Assembly: GCA_023897205.1 (NCBI GenBank)
Contig: JAHWDD010000003.1
Span: 8,001,665-8,065,664, forward strand
Length of the DNA: 64,000 bases
Source of the DNA: Exophiala sp. HKRS030
Lineage: Eukaryota > Ascomycota > Eurotiomycetes > Chaetothyriales > Herpotrichiellaceae
Direction of reading: 5' to 3'
Part shown: in pieces, positions 1-10,996 of the stretch
Layout of the letters: each line of letters begins with the position of its first letter
How positions within the stretch are numbered: position 1 is the stretch's first letter
The notes under the pieces: model-generated
What the model was told of the DNA's origin: nothing
Database searches by the model: none
What the model saw: only the letters and a program-made list of their open reading frames with translations
Made by a program: the position numbers and the translations under genes

Positions 1-528
1 GACTACGTGTGCAACTGGCTAGGCGGGGAAGTGGTCGCGGACAACGTCGGCGCCACCGGGTACGCGGACGCCGGGTTCGTCGACATCACATCGTCCGACG
101 GCATCGTGCACGGCCAGGTCAAGCAGAGCGGCAGCTTCGCCTTCGTGCGCATCTACGAGTCCGGCCATCTCGTGCCGTTCTTCCAACCCCTCGTCGCCCT
201 GGAAATGCTCGACCGCGTCCTCAACGGCTTCGACATCGCTACGGGGAACACCGCTGTTACGCCCGGGTATCTCACCAATGGCACAAAGTCAAGTACCTAC
301 CAGGAAGGCAATGCCACGGTGCAGTTCACCGTCACTCCGGAAGATGCCGTGTATAACACGACCACCAACAGTCCGCAGAATGCCACTGAGGAGGCTCGTT
401 TCGGGAAGAGAGATTCTCAGGGTGAGGCGCAAAGGGGGAAAGGTAAGAAACGTACACCGTATCGCTTTGGCAGGAAGGAGATGCGGGAGTTGAGGAATGG
501 ACAGGGCGATCTGAGACAGTGGTTGTAG
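1..528 (+). CDS. Serine carboxypeptidase (peptidase family S10), C-terminal part
   Basis: The gene enters from the left edge already in frame (codon 1 is GAC) and ends at TAG 526-528, leaving about 175 residues. The first residues DYVCNWLGG match the S10 motif that carries the catalytic Asp. About 50 residues on, ESGHLVPFFQP is the S10 catalytic-His signature. The third triad member (Ser) and the signal peptide lie outside the window. The family removes C-terminal amino acids from peptides in vacuoles or outside the cell. Several N-glycosylation sequons (NGT, NAT, NTT) in the second half fit a secretory-pathway protein. The last 45 residues are Lys/Arg/Gly-rich and look like a lineage-specific tail. 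It is convergent with the rhodanese gene. Family assignment is firm; vacuolar versus secreted cannot be decided here. Confidence 0.9.
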   Translation, partial: DYVCNWLGGEVVADNVGATGYADAGFVDITSSDGIVHGQVKQSGSFAFVRIYESGHLVPFFQPLVALEMLDRVLNGFDIATGNTAVTPGYLTNGTKSSTYQEGNATVQFTVTPEDAVYNTTTNSPQNATEEARFGKRDSQGEAQRGKGKKRTPYRFGRKEMRELRNGQGDLRQWL

Positions 529-898
529 AGATGGTTGTCAGGTGTCAAAGAGGCACGTGAATGCCGTAATATGAATTGTTCTCTCTCACTATGTTTGCGC
601 GGTTCTTTCATGAGTAGGCATATTTCCCACACCCGTAGTACGCTGATTGTCAAAACCTAGCGCGAGGTGACACTAATCACAATACATGGCATCACCCGTG
701 CCCGAGGTCAGCCTGGATGGCTCATGTGAGCATTTCCAGCACATATATACAACACCGTTGGTCGCAGAGGAGTCTTCTCGGCCACATACCAAGGTAATGC
801 ACGCATGGCATTATTCATTTGCACAACACCACACAACACATTTCAAGGCAAGCTCTTGCACACCGACACCCCCGGCGCCGATTCCACCAACTCACCAC
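529..898. other. Intergenic, convergent 3' ends
   Basis: This is the space between the stop codons of the carboxypeptidase and the rhodanese gene. It must hold both 3' UTRs and polyadenylation sites. I see no further ORF of protein-like composition and no repeat. Confidence 0.6.
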
Positions 899-1622
899 TC
901 ATCCACCCATCCCCAACCCAAGCTCAAGCCCTCTCGACCTCGCCCCTTTCTCACTCCACTCGATCCAACTGCCCGGAAACTCAGCCACTTTCGCGCCAAA
1001 GCCAGCCTGCCTAGCCAACTCAGCTGCAGCTCTACTCCTGACGCCAGCCTTGCAATAAAACACGACCTCTTCGCCACCAGCAGCCGTGGGACGCGTAAAG
1101 CCATAGCGTTCCTGAAACTCGTCCGCCGGCAGGAAAAAGCTGTCGCTCGCGCTGGAGATGGGGATGTTGACGGCCGAGGGGATTTTGCCCGTCGAGGCGA
1201 TTTCGCCTGGTTCGCGCACGTCGATCAGGATGCGTGACGGCGACGGCGAGCTGGATAGGTCTTGGATTTCCTCGAATGTGTATTTCTTCGAGGGGCGGTG
1301 GTGCTGGTGCTGGTGCTGGGAGAGGAGGTGGTGGCGGAGGGTGCGGCGTCTTTGCGGGGTGAGAGTGTCGTTGTGAAATGGCGTTTTGGCTGCCGCAGGC
1401 GTGGCCGGGGGTCATGGAGGACCGGAGATGTGGGGATGGGAATTGAGCGTCTGAGGAGGAGGAGGATGCCGATGTTGTCGTGGCGGGGCTGATGGCCGAT
1501 GAGGAGGAGTATGCGCGGGAGGGAGGTGTGATCACCGCCGGCAACGACCGCGGAATCACGTTTGTTGTGTTGCACTCGACGGCGATGCGGGTGAGGCTCG
1601 AGAATGCTCTCTTCATGGCCAT
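899..1622 (-). CDS. Mitochondrial rhodanese-domain protein, frame broken
   Basis: The C-terminal half is a clear single rhodanese domain. It contains LIDVREPGE, then HxxG-like spacing around KIPSAVNIP, the active-site loop CKAGVRSR with the catalytic Cys, and a final PGSWIEW. Rhodaneses transfer sulfur from thiosulfate or related donors, and small fungal versions usually sit in mitochondria. The best N-terminus starts at ATG 1622, in another frame: MAMKRAFSSLTRIA, then a Ser/Arg-rich, acid-poor stretch typical of a mitochondrial presequence. The two frames meet at the G5 run at 1407-1411. In the rhodanese frame a TGA lies just upstream of that run, and coding composition resumes just after it. 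Adding two bases or removing one joins them (about 240-241 residues). I tested several GT-AG pairs ending at the CAG after the run and none restored the frame. Domain certain; N-terminus inferred. Confidence 0.75.
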
Positions 1623-2525
1623 GCTGGAAGTGTCTGGTTATTTGTCTGTCTAGCTGTCGGGATCGTCTGTGAAAGCCGAAGAGATCGGTGGACTGTATGG
1701 AGATTGCGTGCAAAGGCAGTCTCTCAATAGAGAGATGGAGCAAGAGAGAGTAGAGCAATTCTCTGGCTGATCAGGTCTGTTCGAGGTACGGAGTGTTGCG
1801 GAGGTAGTTATGTAAGGAGCGTCGAACAGGCACGAGCAGAGACGGGGGGGATAGCAATATGTATGAATTGAGAAGAAAGCTCCGAGGTTTCGAATATTGA
1901 GCATCACATTTCTGGGTCGAATGACGTCAATTGTTACGGTCATTTGAATCCGCACGAACACGAGGCTCGGGCTCAGCCTTGCGCTGTCAAGACATGTTAT
2001 TCCAAAGGTCCTATCATCGAACATTATGGTTACAACCGGTTTGGCACAATGGCTCGTTCGATTTACTGATGGCAATGACAAGAGAAGAATGACCGAAATT
2101 TATCCCAGATGGCAAGTTTTGAGAATAGTTCATGGCATGACTTTTCCCCCCTGACGCGACTGACTACCTTATCCTAGATGTACATCCTGCATTCTGCATT
2201 TCTCGTCCAAAGATATGAGATATATCCTGGTGTGTTTGTTCTCGCCTTCGTAGGATTCATGAGAGGACCAGTGATATGGTGATCTGTGACACATGTTCTC
2301 CCAATATCATGGCGAAGATGCAGAGACTTTCTATCTAACTCTTGTACAATTCCGGGTGCGTTTCCCACAATAGCTGTCCTGTTAACTCCAAACAATAAAT
2401 CACATCCAACCAAGGTGGGCGAAAAACACCCCGTCTGTCTTCCTGTTTGTCCGTCAAACCATCCATCCATTCATACGCCATTTTGTACGTCTGTGCTTCA
2501 CAAGTGTGTCTTTGTTTCTGCATAC
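1623..2525. other. Intergenic between two minus-strand genes
   Basis: This holds the promoter and 5' UTR of the rhodanese gene and the 3' UTR of the downstream membrane-protein gene. Longer ORFs here have no recognisable domain and poor composition. I see no repeat or RNA gene. Confidence 0.5.
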
Positions 2526-4616
2526 TTACAAACCTTTGAACCTCTGCCATCCAGCAGCGCCATTTCTAACCGGCGACGCAGTAGCACCCGCACGACCTTC
2601 CTCGACAACCTTGCCACTGACCTCTCGCCTACGTCCCATACCCTGACCGAATTCGACACCCAACCCGGCATATGCCGAGTTCAAGTCATGACCAGTCGAG
2701 TTGGAGGTTTGGCGTGTGCCGTTCCATTGAGGCTGAACTGGGATGTGCTTGGTTGGGAAACTGACGATATTAGCGCGCAGTTGACCACCATCTCCAGTAT
2801 CGTCGTCGGATTCGTAGATTTCAAAATTCCCGCTGTAGTCGCTCTCAGTTTGCATGGTCTTTGTTCGCTCGTAGGGGTCAATTTCTTTGTTGACAACGAC
2901 AACGTTGTCTTTTGGCTTGCTTTCACCAAAAGGGTTGTTGATCGAGCCAATGGATGATCTCAAGTCACCGTAAAACCTAGACTTGCCTCCACTACCGACG
3001 AAGCTTGATGGGCGTGAGGTTTGGGCAGGTCGGCCTCGGTTGTTGGCATCCGTGTCATTCAAAACTTCCCGGTCCATGTCGTATGAGAATTGTCGATCAC
3101 GGTTTGGTGTGGTGCCCGCATTCTCATTCGGGAAGGTTGGAGCGGAAGGTGTAGGGGGATTCATGGCAAGGGGTTCTCGACTGCGCTTCTTTGGTGTTAG
3201 TTCAGGCACTGTTAGTCCTAGTCCTTGGTTGAGGTCAAGTCTGCTGGCATTATTGACTGGCTGGTACAGTTGCTGGGGTTTCTCTGATCCTTGATACCAA
3301 TTTTCTCGCTCATTCGCACGTCGGTCAATCGATGGATCTCGTGAGATTGCTGACATCGGAGATATAGGGCGGACTTCATTGTCAAGTTCCTGGGTGGCGG
3401 TTGGGCTTAATTCAGTCGGTACGCCTTCATAGTCCAGGTATGACAACCATGAAGATGGCCTAGAAGGGGTTTCTTTGAGTGGAGAAGAAGCACGGTCTGG
3501 GCGAGAGTCGAGACCGAATCCAGCGGTTCGAGAATTGGGCGATGGACTAATGGCGGAGCTGGGTCTTGAGGGTGACAGGGTCTGGCCAGAAAACCGCCAT
3601 GGATCTTTGCCATTTTCAGTCAATTCTTTGCGCAGTGTCAATCTCGAGTTTCGTGCACTGTCGTTTCCATATAGAGTCACACTATCAGCGGAATCGGTCC
3701 GAGTGTGGATATACGGCACTCGTTTGTTGTTGACAGAGTCTGATTCTCGTTTCGCCACTAGTGCAGAAGCGTTCATGTTCTTCTGTGTGATTCCTTCTGA
3801 TTTATTCCTCTTATGTCGTGTGGTAAGATTTGGTTCGAGCGGATTCATGTCCGGTGGCATACGGGCAATTTTCTTGAACATAGCAGCCAGACAAATATCT
3901 AGGACCAGCGATACGGCAAACAGACTTGCCTCGACTGTAGATATGACGAAAAATGCGAAGATGATCTTTCGTGACAAGTCCTCTTCATCAAACAATGTAC
4001 TCCACCCATATTCATTTTTGGTGTAATCCGCATTTGCCAACCAAGCCGAGAAGACGAAGAAGGGCACGAGGCCAGTGTCGAGAATTGCAGCAAAGATCAT
4101 ATAGCTGGCAGTTGAGGTTGGCGTCCTCCCATTTGCCGCTCGACACAGATGGTGTATGCCATAGACTGTTTGAATGATGGCCACCGCAGGTGCGACGCGG
4201 ATGATCCAAGCAACAGAGGACGAGGTGTTCTTGATGGCGATCACGCAGAACAAGGCACCCAGAGCTCCGATGAGGCCCAACACCCGTAGCACAAGCTGTA
4301 TTATCCTCGCTCGATCGACTCTGACTTTTGTTCGAGGATGCATCGGTTTGACATTGAGGTTTCCATAAGGCACGACAAGATACTACCCAGGAAAACGATT
4401 AGTCAATCTATCAAGTGTCCAGCAGAACTCTGGCTTCCAGCTTACCGTGTCGGGATGTTTATTGAAATCAATCAACGGCCCATCTCGCTTGGGCGTTCTG
4501 GGTTTCGGTTGCCATGAAGCATGTGTCACCGACTTTGGGTTGAATGGTTGAGCTGTAGGTCCTTTGAAGGTGTAGGTCGATGGTCGGTCGTAGATGAAGG
4601 GAGGTTCAACACCCAT
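2526..4616 (-). CDS. Four-TM membrane protein with long disordered C-terminal tail
   Basis: Two exons: 4616-4446 (ATG 4614-4616, 57 codons) and 4382-2526. The 63-nt intron 4383-4445 has a GTAAGC donor, a TGACTAATC branch-like site and a GGGTAG acceptor. It is phase 0 and gives 675 residues. After a Pro-rich, Lys-rich cytosolic start come four hydrophobic segments at about residues 84-107, 111-133, 147-171 and 190-215. This arrangement is seen in fungal MARVEL-like proteins, though I would not assign the family firmly. The remaining 450 residues are Ser/Pro/Arg-rich and probably disordered, with many SP and RPSS elements that could be phosphorylated. No catalytic motif is visible. I do not recognise a characterised orthologue. 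Gene structure confidence is high; function unknown. Confidence 0.82.
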
Positions 4617-6043
4617 GCTGTATCTAGAACCGGGGCAAGATCTTTGGTAAGACTCAAAAGAGGATCGATGAAGGAATGGATATCAAGGGAAGAGACGGTC
4701 GACTCACAAGCGGAAATCGGCCTGGTCATAGCACACAGGGTTGTCAAGCGAGAGCTCGGGTGTCGCTCGAGGTCATCGACTCCGTAATTTTTGTTGACAT
4801 GGGGCTTGGCATCTTGGTGTTGCCGAGCAACGAGGTCTTATCGATAAACAACACTCGTCTGGTCCACATTGGATGACACAGTCCGAATAGCCGAATGTTT
4901 CGCTTGATCTTAGGATGAACAAGTTGATTTGTATTTGAAAATAATGGACTTAAGGTTATCTCATGTTACGTGGTCGTGTATCTTGGGTGGTGACAAATGT
5001 ACCTCACCAAGCCAGACTACTAATCATTGCCGTGCAGCGATAATAGCAAGAGGCTGTGGAGGATGAATTACGCTTCTTCTCGACCATGACCTACAAATAT
5101 CGATACTGGATCTTGCAGCAAAGACTGTACAAGGTGAAGTATGTCCAAGACCGCGATGTTATTGTCTGCGCATGGTTCAGCTACTTTTACTGCGACGATT
5201 TATTTTATTTGGAATGGTTACGAGAAATGACCGAGTTCTTCCCAGTGGCCAACACCAAAACCGCGACAAATCCTACAAACACGCGTTTCTTCAAGACTTC
5301 ACCCCAAGCGCAAGTCAGGTATATGATTACCACGTCTACTTCAGACGAGAACATGTACTTGTCAATTCTTGCAAACGCTTTTGGACATTTGCGCGTTCTC
5401 GAAGAATATCAGTCAAGGACATGGCGAAAGCGAGTGTCAATTCAATAATCAAAACGTCGATCTGGTGACTGAATGTTGGAAATTCGATGGATGATCTTTG
5501 GGATTCTACTGACTGGCTACACCATGATGACTATTTTCTAGCCTGAATCTTGAAAGTGACCAAAGTTATTGATCGCTGGAGCTTTTGGTACCTAGTTGTG
5601 ACAAGACGAGGATGCGAGCCCTGTCGTCTCTGGCAACGCAACGAGATCATGATGTACACCTTCAACCAATTCAGTATCACAACGACTCAGAAGCCTGTGA
5701 CGCTCAACTCCTGGGGATGAGTGCAAACTGCGCATCTCCATAGTCATGGTCCAACATGATTATCCATCAATCATCTTCAATTTCGACTGGTTTTCGGTTT
5801 GAGCGGATATAGATGATGAAGGAAGCTATAAAGTTCTGCGGCGATAGTAAAGGCTCGAGCACTATCCTTCTTCATCTTCCCAAAGCCATTCTCGATTTGC
5901 CAACCACCGAGTCGCTTATCTCACGATATCAAGATACTGAGGAACTATACGAGAGGCCAAGTCAAGCAGCAATTTCATAAGACCAAACTTACTCTCACTT
6001 GCACCAAGGTCTGTTCTGTGAAACTCAAATCCCGCTAAATAAA
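4617..6043. other. Intergenic upstream of the four-TM gene
   Basis: The first few hundred bases must contain the promoter of the minus-strand membrane-protein gene. Short ORFs around 5050-5470 start at non-ATG codons, have no domain and overlap in two frames, so I do not call them. I see no repeat or mobile-element signature. Confidence 0.45.
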
Positions 6044-6379
6044 ATGTGCATCAGAATATTCATGAGGTATTCATGCGGTCATGAGTACCCCGGGGCCATG
6101 AATCTGTGTTCGACGTATAGAGCTCACCAACAGGCACATCGTCGCCTTTCAGGTCACCGAAGAATTCCTAAGTTGCCGAATCACGAGATTAGAATACAGA
6201 ACCAGCAACAAGACAAGATCTGTTCTCAATGTCGGGCAAATGGGGTGCGTACAGAGGCATTGCCTACTGTTAGTGGAAACAGGAGAGCAGCAGGTAGCCA
6301 GGCACGCACATCCGACGAGAATCCTCGAGGAGCTGTGGCGACGCCAGAACTAACGGGACCGGACATTGAGGTTGATTGA
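6044..6379 (+). CDS. Small Cys/His-containing hypothetical protein
   Basis: This is a 111-residue ORF from ATG 6044 (context AAAATGTGC) to TGA 6377-6379, apparently intronless. The N-terminus is MCIRIFMRYSCGHEYPG, with C-G-H after an aromatic, then another Cys about ten residues on. The middle contains KICSQCRANG, a C-x2-C knuckle, and the tail is polar. The paired Cys/His elements could bind one zinc ion. I chose the second in-frame start because it has the better context and because the motif begins there. It stands alone in a 6.4-kb gene-poor tract. I recognise the style (small fungal proteins opening MC-x-n-CGH) but no function. It could be a chance ORF; conservation would decide. Confidence 0.4.
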   Translation: MCIRIFMRYSCGHEYPGAMNLCSTYRAHQQAHRRLSGHRRIPKLPNHEIRIQNQQQDKICSQCRANGVRTEALPTVSGNRRAAGSQARTSDENPRGAVATPELTGPDIEVD

Positions 6380-8692
6380 ACATTTCAAAATCCTTCTACT
6401 TCAGTGAGTGCAGGCGAAGAGTTCAACCTCTGTTAAAACAGGTGAGCGAAGTCGGCTGGCAGAGCTAGGACAGGCGGGAATCTCCTTTGACCAGCGACGA
6501 TGCTTTAGATAGGGTCAGGATCATGGTCTTTTGATACTGGACGTCGCTATGATCGAGATTGGCGTGTCTCGCACTCTGGCATCTAAGTGATCAAAATTGC
6601 GATTTCTCCGACTCGCTGTCAGTAACGATCACCACCGAGTGGTGGACTGGGGTTGATGCCAGAAAGACGACCACCACGACATAGGAAAGGTATGCGATCC
6701 AACGCCTGGTGCGGCCGAAGCTCCGTCGGATAGTCGGTAGGCTAGACTAACGCCAGCCTGCTCAAGGCTGTTGCAAGGCTAAATGATAGACGGCCGCACG
6801 GCCTTGCAATGAAAAACGAACATGGAAGAGATTTCCACACGCACGCAATGATATCTTGTGAGATATGCCGTAGTGGAACCGACCATGTCAAGTAGATTGA
6901 CCGACGACCCGAAGACTGATCAAAGTGCATATCGAACTGCCCGTTGAGAAGTCGTTTGACGTAGAAAAGCAATCGACTGTCGCAGGCTTCTTGCCTGGCT
7001 GTTAGCATTTACTGGCGAAGGGCGTGAACAGGGTTGGACAAGGTAGAAGTCATACCACTTGAGGCTTGATCAAATCGTTCTCGGTGATACTTGTCGGCGT
7101 GATAGGCTGACGGCATGTATGTCGGATGATTCCAAGGGCGGCGGAAAAGAGACATGTGCCAACTTACCTCATGCATGCCACCTATGTGCTGTGTACAAAC
7201 GTTGAATTGCTGGCAAAGAAAAATCCTAAAGTTTGAAGGATGCAAGCGGCGATAGACCCACACGTATGGACAGAACCGGGCTCCTCTTCTCCCGCAAGGC
7301 TTATCTACGCGAGGCTGTTTCAGCCGTGTCGGAACTGAATGGATCAGCGCAGGAGGCTAATATTGGTACGATAGGAACTGTCAACCGATGAACTGCAATC
7401 TTCCTCGTCGGTAATTGATCTGGGTAGAGCGCAGACACAATGTCACAGCGTCATCAATAGTTCTTGAGTTTCTGGTAGCGACACAGGGTCCAATCAAAGA
7501 GCAGGTGAGGCTACACCAGTTGTGTCAATCATAGATTGGACAATGCGCCTGTTGATTGTGCCCAGTAGTTTCGCACTATCATGGAATGCTGTCAGCAGTT
7601 GAGGGCGAGCAACAGATGATCACATCTAGGAACAGAAGATATCTTGAGACTTGTGATTTGTCCAAAACACAAAACAAGGCGAACGTTTTGGCGTGAAGAT
7701 GATGGCAAGACAGGCTGAGTGTCAGTGAGTGTCTAATTCAGTAAGGTCTAGGCGGCGTAGACGGCGGCCATCGGCCGTTGAGCGCCACTGACTACTCAGT
7801 TAATGAGGTACTTCACTATGGCTATGGTTAGACGTCGGCGATCAAAGTGGAGTGAGGTATGGATGAGGCGCTCGCTTCTCGCCCACACCTACTGGGCCGG
7901 AATTGCAGGCGCAATCTTTGAGGAGCCGCACTCGTAAGTTGTTCTTTGCCTTTTGTTGTAGAGTCGGAGATACTCACAGGCACCTGGGTGACAGGCATAA
8001 TGCATGGAAGTAGTCTCGAATGTCGGATGGGAGAAGTGCGCCATGCAACAATATCAGGCCTTGTGGGCGGAAACATGTCTTGGCGCACCATTAACCAAGG
8101 TACTAGGTAGTAGGTAGTTAGAATTGGAGCCGCACTATGGAGTAGAGTAGCATGCCACACCATGGACGACGACTACTCCGTACAGTACATGGCGCGGTAA
8201 AAAGAAAGTTGATGGGGAGAGACAAGGGAGTTTTTGTCTTGTGCCTTGTCACTCAGGGAGGTTTTGAGCCTGGGAGTGCAACATGTTTCGCGTACTGGAG
8301 AGCACATGCTAATAATTTCAGGTTTGGTGTTTACTATGGAGGATATCGTTTCTGTGAGCGATCGAGTTCCTTCCCAACTGGGTGGAGGGAGGGTTTGCCA
8401 AAGAAGGAGCTACCATGGGGTGATGACGAGAGGAGCTGCTTCCTGATATCATTGTATTATTTCCTCCGAGAAGGCTGTGGGTAGGCAACAGTAGCTGGTA
8501 CTCTGGACTCTAGAGTCTGTAACTACTACGTATGTATGTTATCAAGGAGCTTGGTACTTTACTTCGGAAGTCGGAGCAAGTGATTGGCAAGTCGGGCCTT
8601 CTCGTCGCCTTCTAGAAAATCTGCCTTGTAGCCCGTGCCGAAGTGGCTAGTGGAGAAGCACGAGGAGTCAGGGGACCCAAGCTCCACGACTC

Positions 8693-8708
8693 GGGGGGGG
8701 GGGGGGGG
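8693..8708. repeat. G16 homopolymer
   Basis: Sixteen consecutive G on the plus strand, the longest G/C homopolymer I saw. The true length is doubtful given the homopolymer problems elsewhere in this window. Confidence 0.8.
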
Positions 8709-9432
8709 CTAAGGAGGCCTTTCGGTAGAAGCCATCGATTGAACGGGAGATGCACGCTTAGCATGCTCCGTCCTTAAGAGACTCTTAACTGACATAGGTT
8801 AGGACACAAGGAGGAGACACGCGTTCGAGAAGGCTAGCGGTTAATGCCGGGCGTGTCACGAGGACCAGGGAGATCAAGAGGGAGCTGAAGGGCAGATACG
8901 GTACAAGGAAAACTCCAGGCTGTTCTAAGACTGAGCAATAATGGGACGCTAGTTGAGATTTTCCATGGTAAGGAGGAGGCGTCGAGAGAGACGATGCAAC
9001 ACTAACTACCTAGGTACGGAGGTAGATACTTAGCTATACGTACCTACGTAACCTAAAGTTAGCTAGTCTCTCGCGATCCGTATATGTACTCCGTGTAGGT
9101 GCCGGGCATACATGCATGTAGGCAAGCAACCGCTTAGGTCGTATTCGTAGCCGATCAATTGCCTACTTGCCTTGAAGAAACGCCTCCCAACGCCATACAG
9201 GATTGAAAGGAGCTTAGGCCCTAAGGGTCAGTACATTAAGTTAGTTGGTAACCATGCTCAGGCCTGAGGACTCAGGTAGGCGTTCTCCGACCGTTTAGGC
9301 TCTAGTTAGGGACGCCCAGGGACGCCCATTAGGTAAGGAAAATGCGCATCTCAGGTAGGCGAGAAGGTGCAGAGTTTCGGACATTGCCCGTCTTTACCAA
9401 CGGAAATCCCAACCCCAGGCCTTGAGGTCGAC

Positions 9433-9464
9433 GTTGGCGAGTTGGCGAGTTGGCGAGTTGACGA
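9433..9464. repeat. Tandem octamer GTTGGCGA, 3 perfect + 1 degenerate copies
   Basis: GTTGGCGA is repeated head to tail at 9433-9456, followed by GTTGACGA. It lies outside any gene and is followed within 40 bases by a short CCGT/CCAT run. Confidence 0.85.
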
Positions 9465-10925
9465 TGGCAACCATCAATCCGTCCATCCGTCCATCCATCC
9501 ATCGAACAATGTTCTATTAAGCAATTCGCGCCCAGAACCCGTCAAAACGCTTTCTTGGCTGTCCAAGAAGTCTTGGATCCTTGGGTCTGCTGGAGTCGGA
9601 GTGCTAAGAAGATTCAAGCACCTTTTCTTCAAGGCTTGGTGTCGGCCCGTTCAAGAGGGGACCTTGGAAAATTGGATCATCGTGCCAGGGTGGCCCATGC
9701 GTCGTCGACTCGTAGCTCCTGTAAGTAACTACAGTAGTTGCCAGTCCCCGACGTCGCCACCAGCGCCATCATTCTCCCCTCCCAAACCATGTAACGCTAA
9801 TCACAAGATTCTCTTCCAAATCCTTCGCCACCTGCCCAATTTTGACTTCGACGCCATCTGTTCCCTGCAAAACCCCACACTTTCGTCCGCCTATGGGAGT
9901 CTTCGAGGTCTTCGGCTCGCCTGTGACCACTGACCACATGGATCTCTTTCGCATAAGCCAAATTCCTTCATTCTCTCGAGAGAAAAAGATTCAACATAGC
10001 AAACCCAGGATTAATGTCCATCTCATCGACTGTCAGGTCAAAGGCTCATCTGCGTCGTCATGTCCATATTCACCGTCATCTCTGCTACACCTTTGATCCA
10101 CTACCATCGTCCATCAACGACGGGTAGACCGAGATAACAAAGTGTCCTTCGGAGTGGAGCATGCTCCATCAGTGCCTCCATCCAGGGAACACGGACTACA
10201 TTCATCTTTGTCCTCTCGTGCCTCTCAATCGCCGCCTCGATCATGTTGTGGATGCATTTCAGAATAAGAAACCAGCAGCCTTACCCGACCAACTGTAGCC
10301 ACCTGATCGCCACCATCACAGTCCCCAGATCCCTTCTCTGACCTGTCACCATAGACCTCTCTGACCTCTCATTCTCTGGAGCTTCTGCCACTGACCCATT
10401 GACTCCCTGCTCTTCTGTGGTCTTGCACGGAGATCACACTTTACCACCTCCACCTGAAACCTACCTAGAAACCTCCATTGGATACACCTTCCTCACCTTT
10501 CCTTTCCTGGTGTAACCTATACTTCCTGCTCCTTGTCTAGATCCTCCTTCACCCCTGCTCATGTCCATCGCATCATCAATTCCTCGTCCTTCACCACTCA
10601 CACATTCACCATGATTCGCTCGTCTTCACCAACCACTCTCGACCTTCATGACATCGGTGGATCCCAACGTAGTATCATTCAAGCCTTGAACCACAAGAAG
10701 CTTTGTTCGTATCATGACTGCTCCCGACACTCAGCTATCACCTGCTGTTGACATGACAATTTGAAGCACTCGGAATTTTGGCCTTCGTAGTCGAGCTGGG
10801 ACATCCCAAACTCGGTACCCTGCTCCCACATATATTGTTGTTGTCGCACCTCAGCCTGCTACCGCGTCTCAAGTGCTGTTCTGCCACTTGACCACACGCA
10901 TCAGACCTGCCGGTGCACCCTGGTG

Positions 10926-10931
10926 TATAAA
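10926..10931 (+). promoter_or_regulatory. Possible TATA box of the permease gene
   Basis: TATAAA lies 71 bases upstream of the permease ATG, at the downstream end of a pyrimidine-rich tract. Position and strand fit a core promoter, but only the short match supports it. Confidence 0.35.
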
Positions 10932-10996
10932 GTGTCGGTGCAACTCCAACCACTCCTACCTGTCTCTTGCGTCACTCAACCTCATCCACAGTCATC

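Larger units (their letters stand above)
6380..10996. other. Gene-poor 4.6-kb tract, ending in the permease promoter
   Basis: I find no ORF with protein-like composition, no TE protein and no RNA gene. It contains a G16 run (8693-8708), a tandem octamer (9433-9464), a CCGT/CCAT run near 9480-9505, one TACTCCGTA 9-mer at 8174, and scattered TAGGTA-type words at about 9010-9120 and 9220-9360. From about 9950 to the permease start the plus strand is strongly pyrimidine-rich, as is common for promoters and long 5' UTRs of well-expressed fungal genes. Confidence 0.5.

Noticed and set aside
5086..5448. Overlapping ORFs around 5.1-5.5 kb
   Set aside because: Long frames open at GTG, two frames are equally open, and no domain is seen.
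8625..8710. GCCGAAGTGGCTAG, resembling a class II tRNA D-arm
   Set aside because: No T-loop or acceptor partner; the tract ends in G16.
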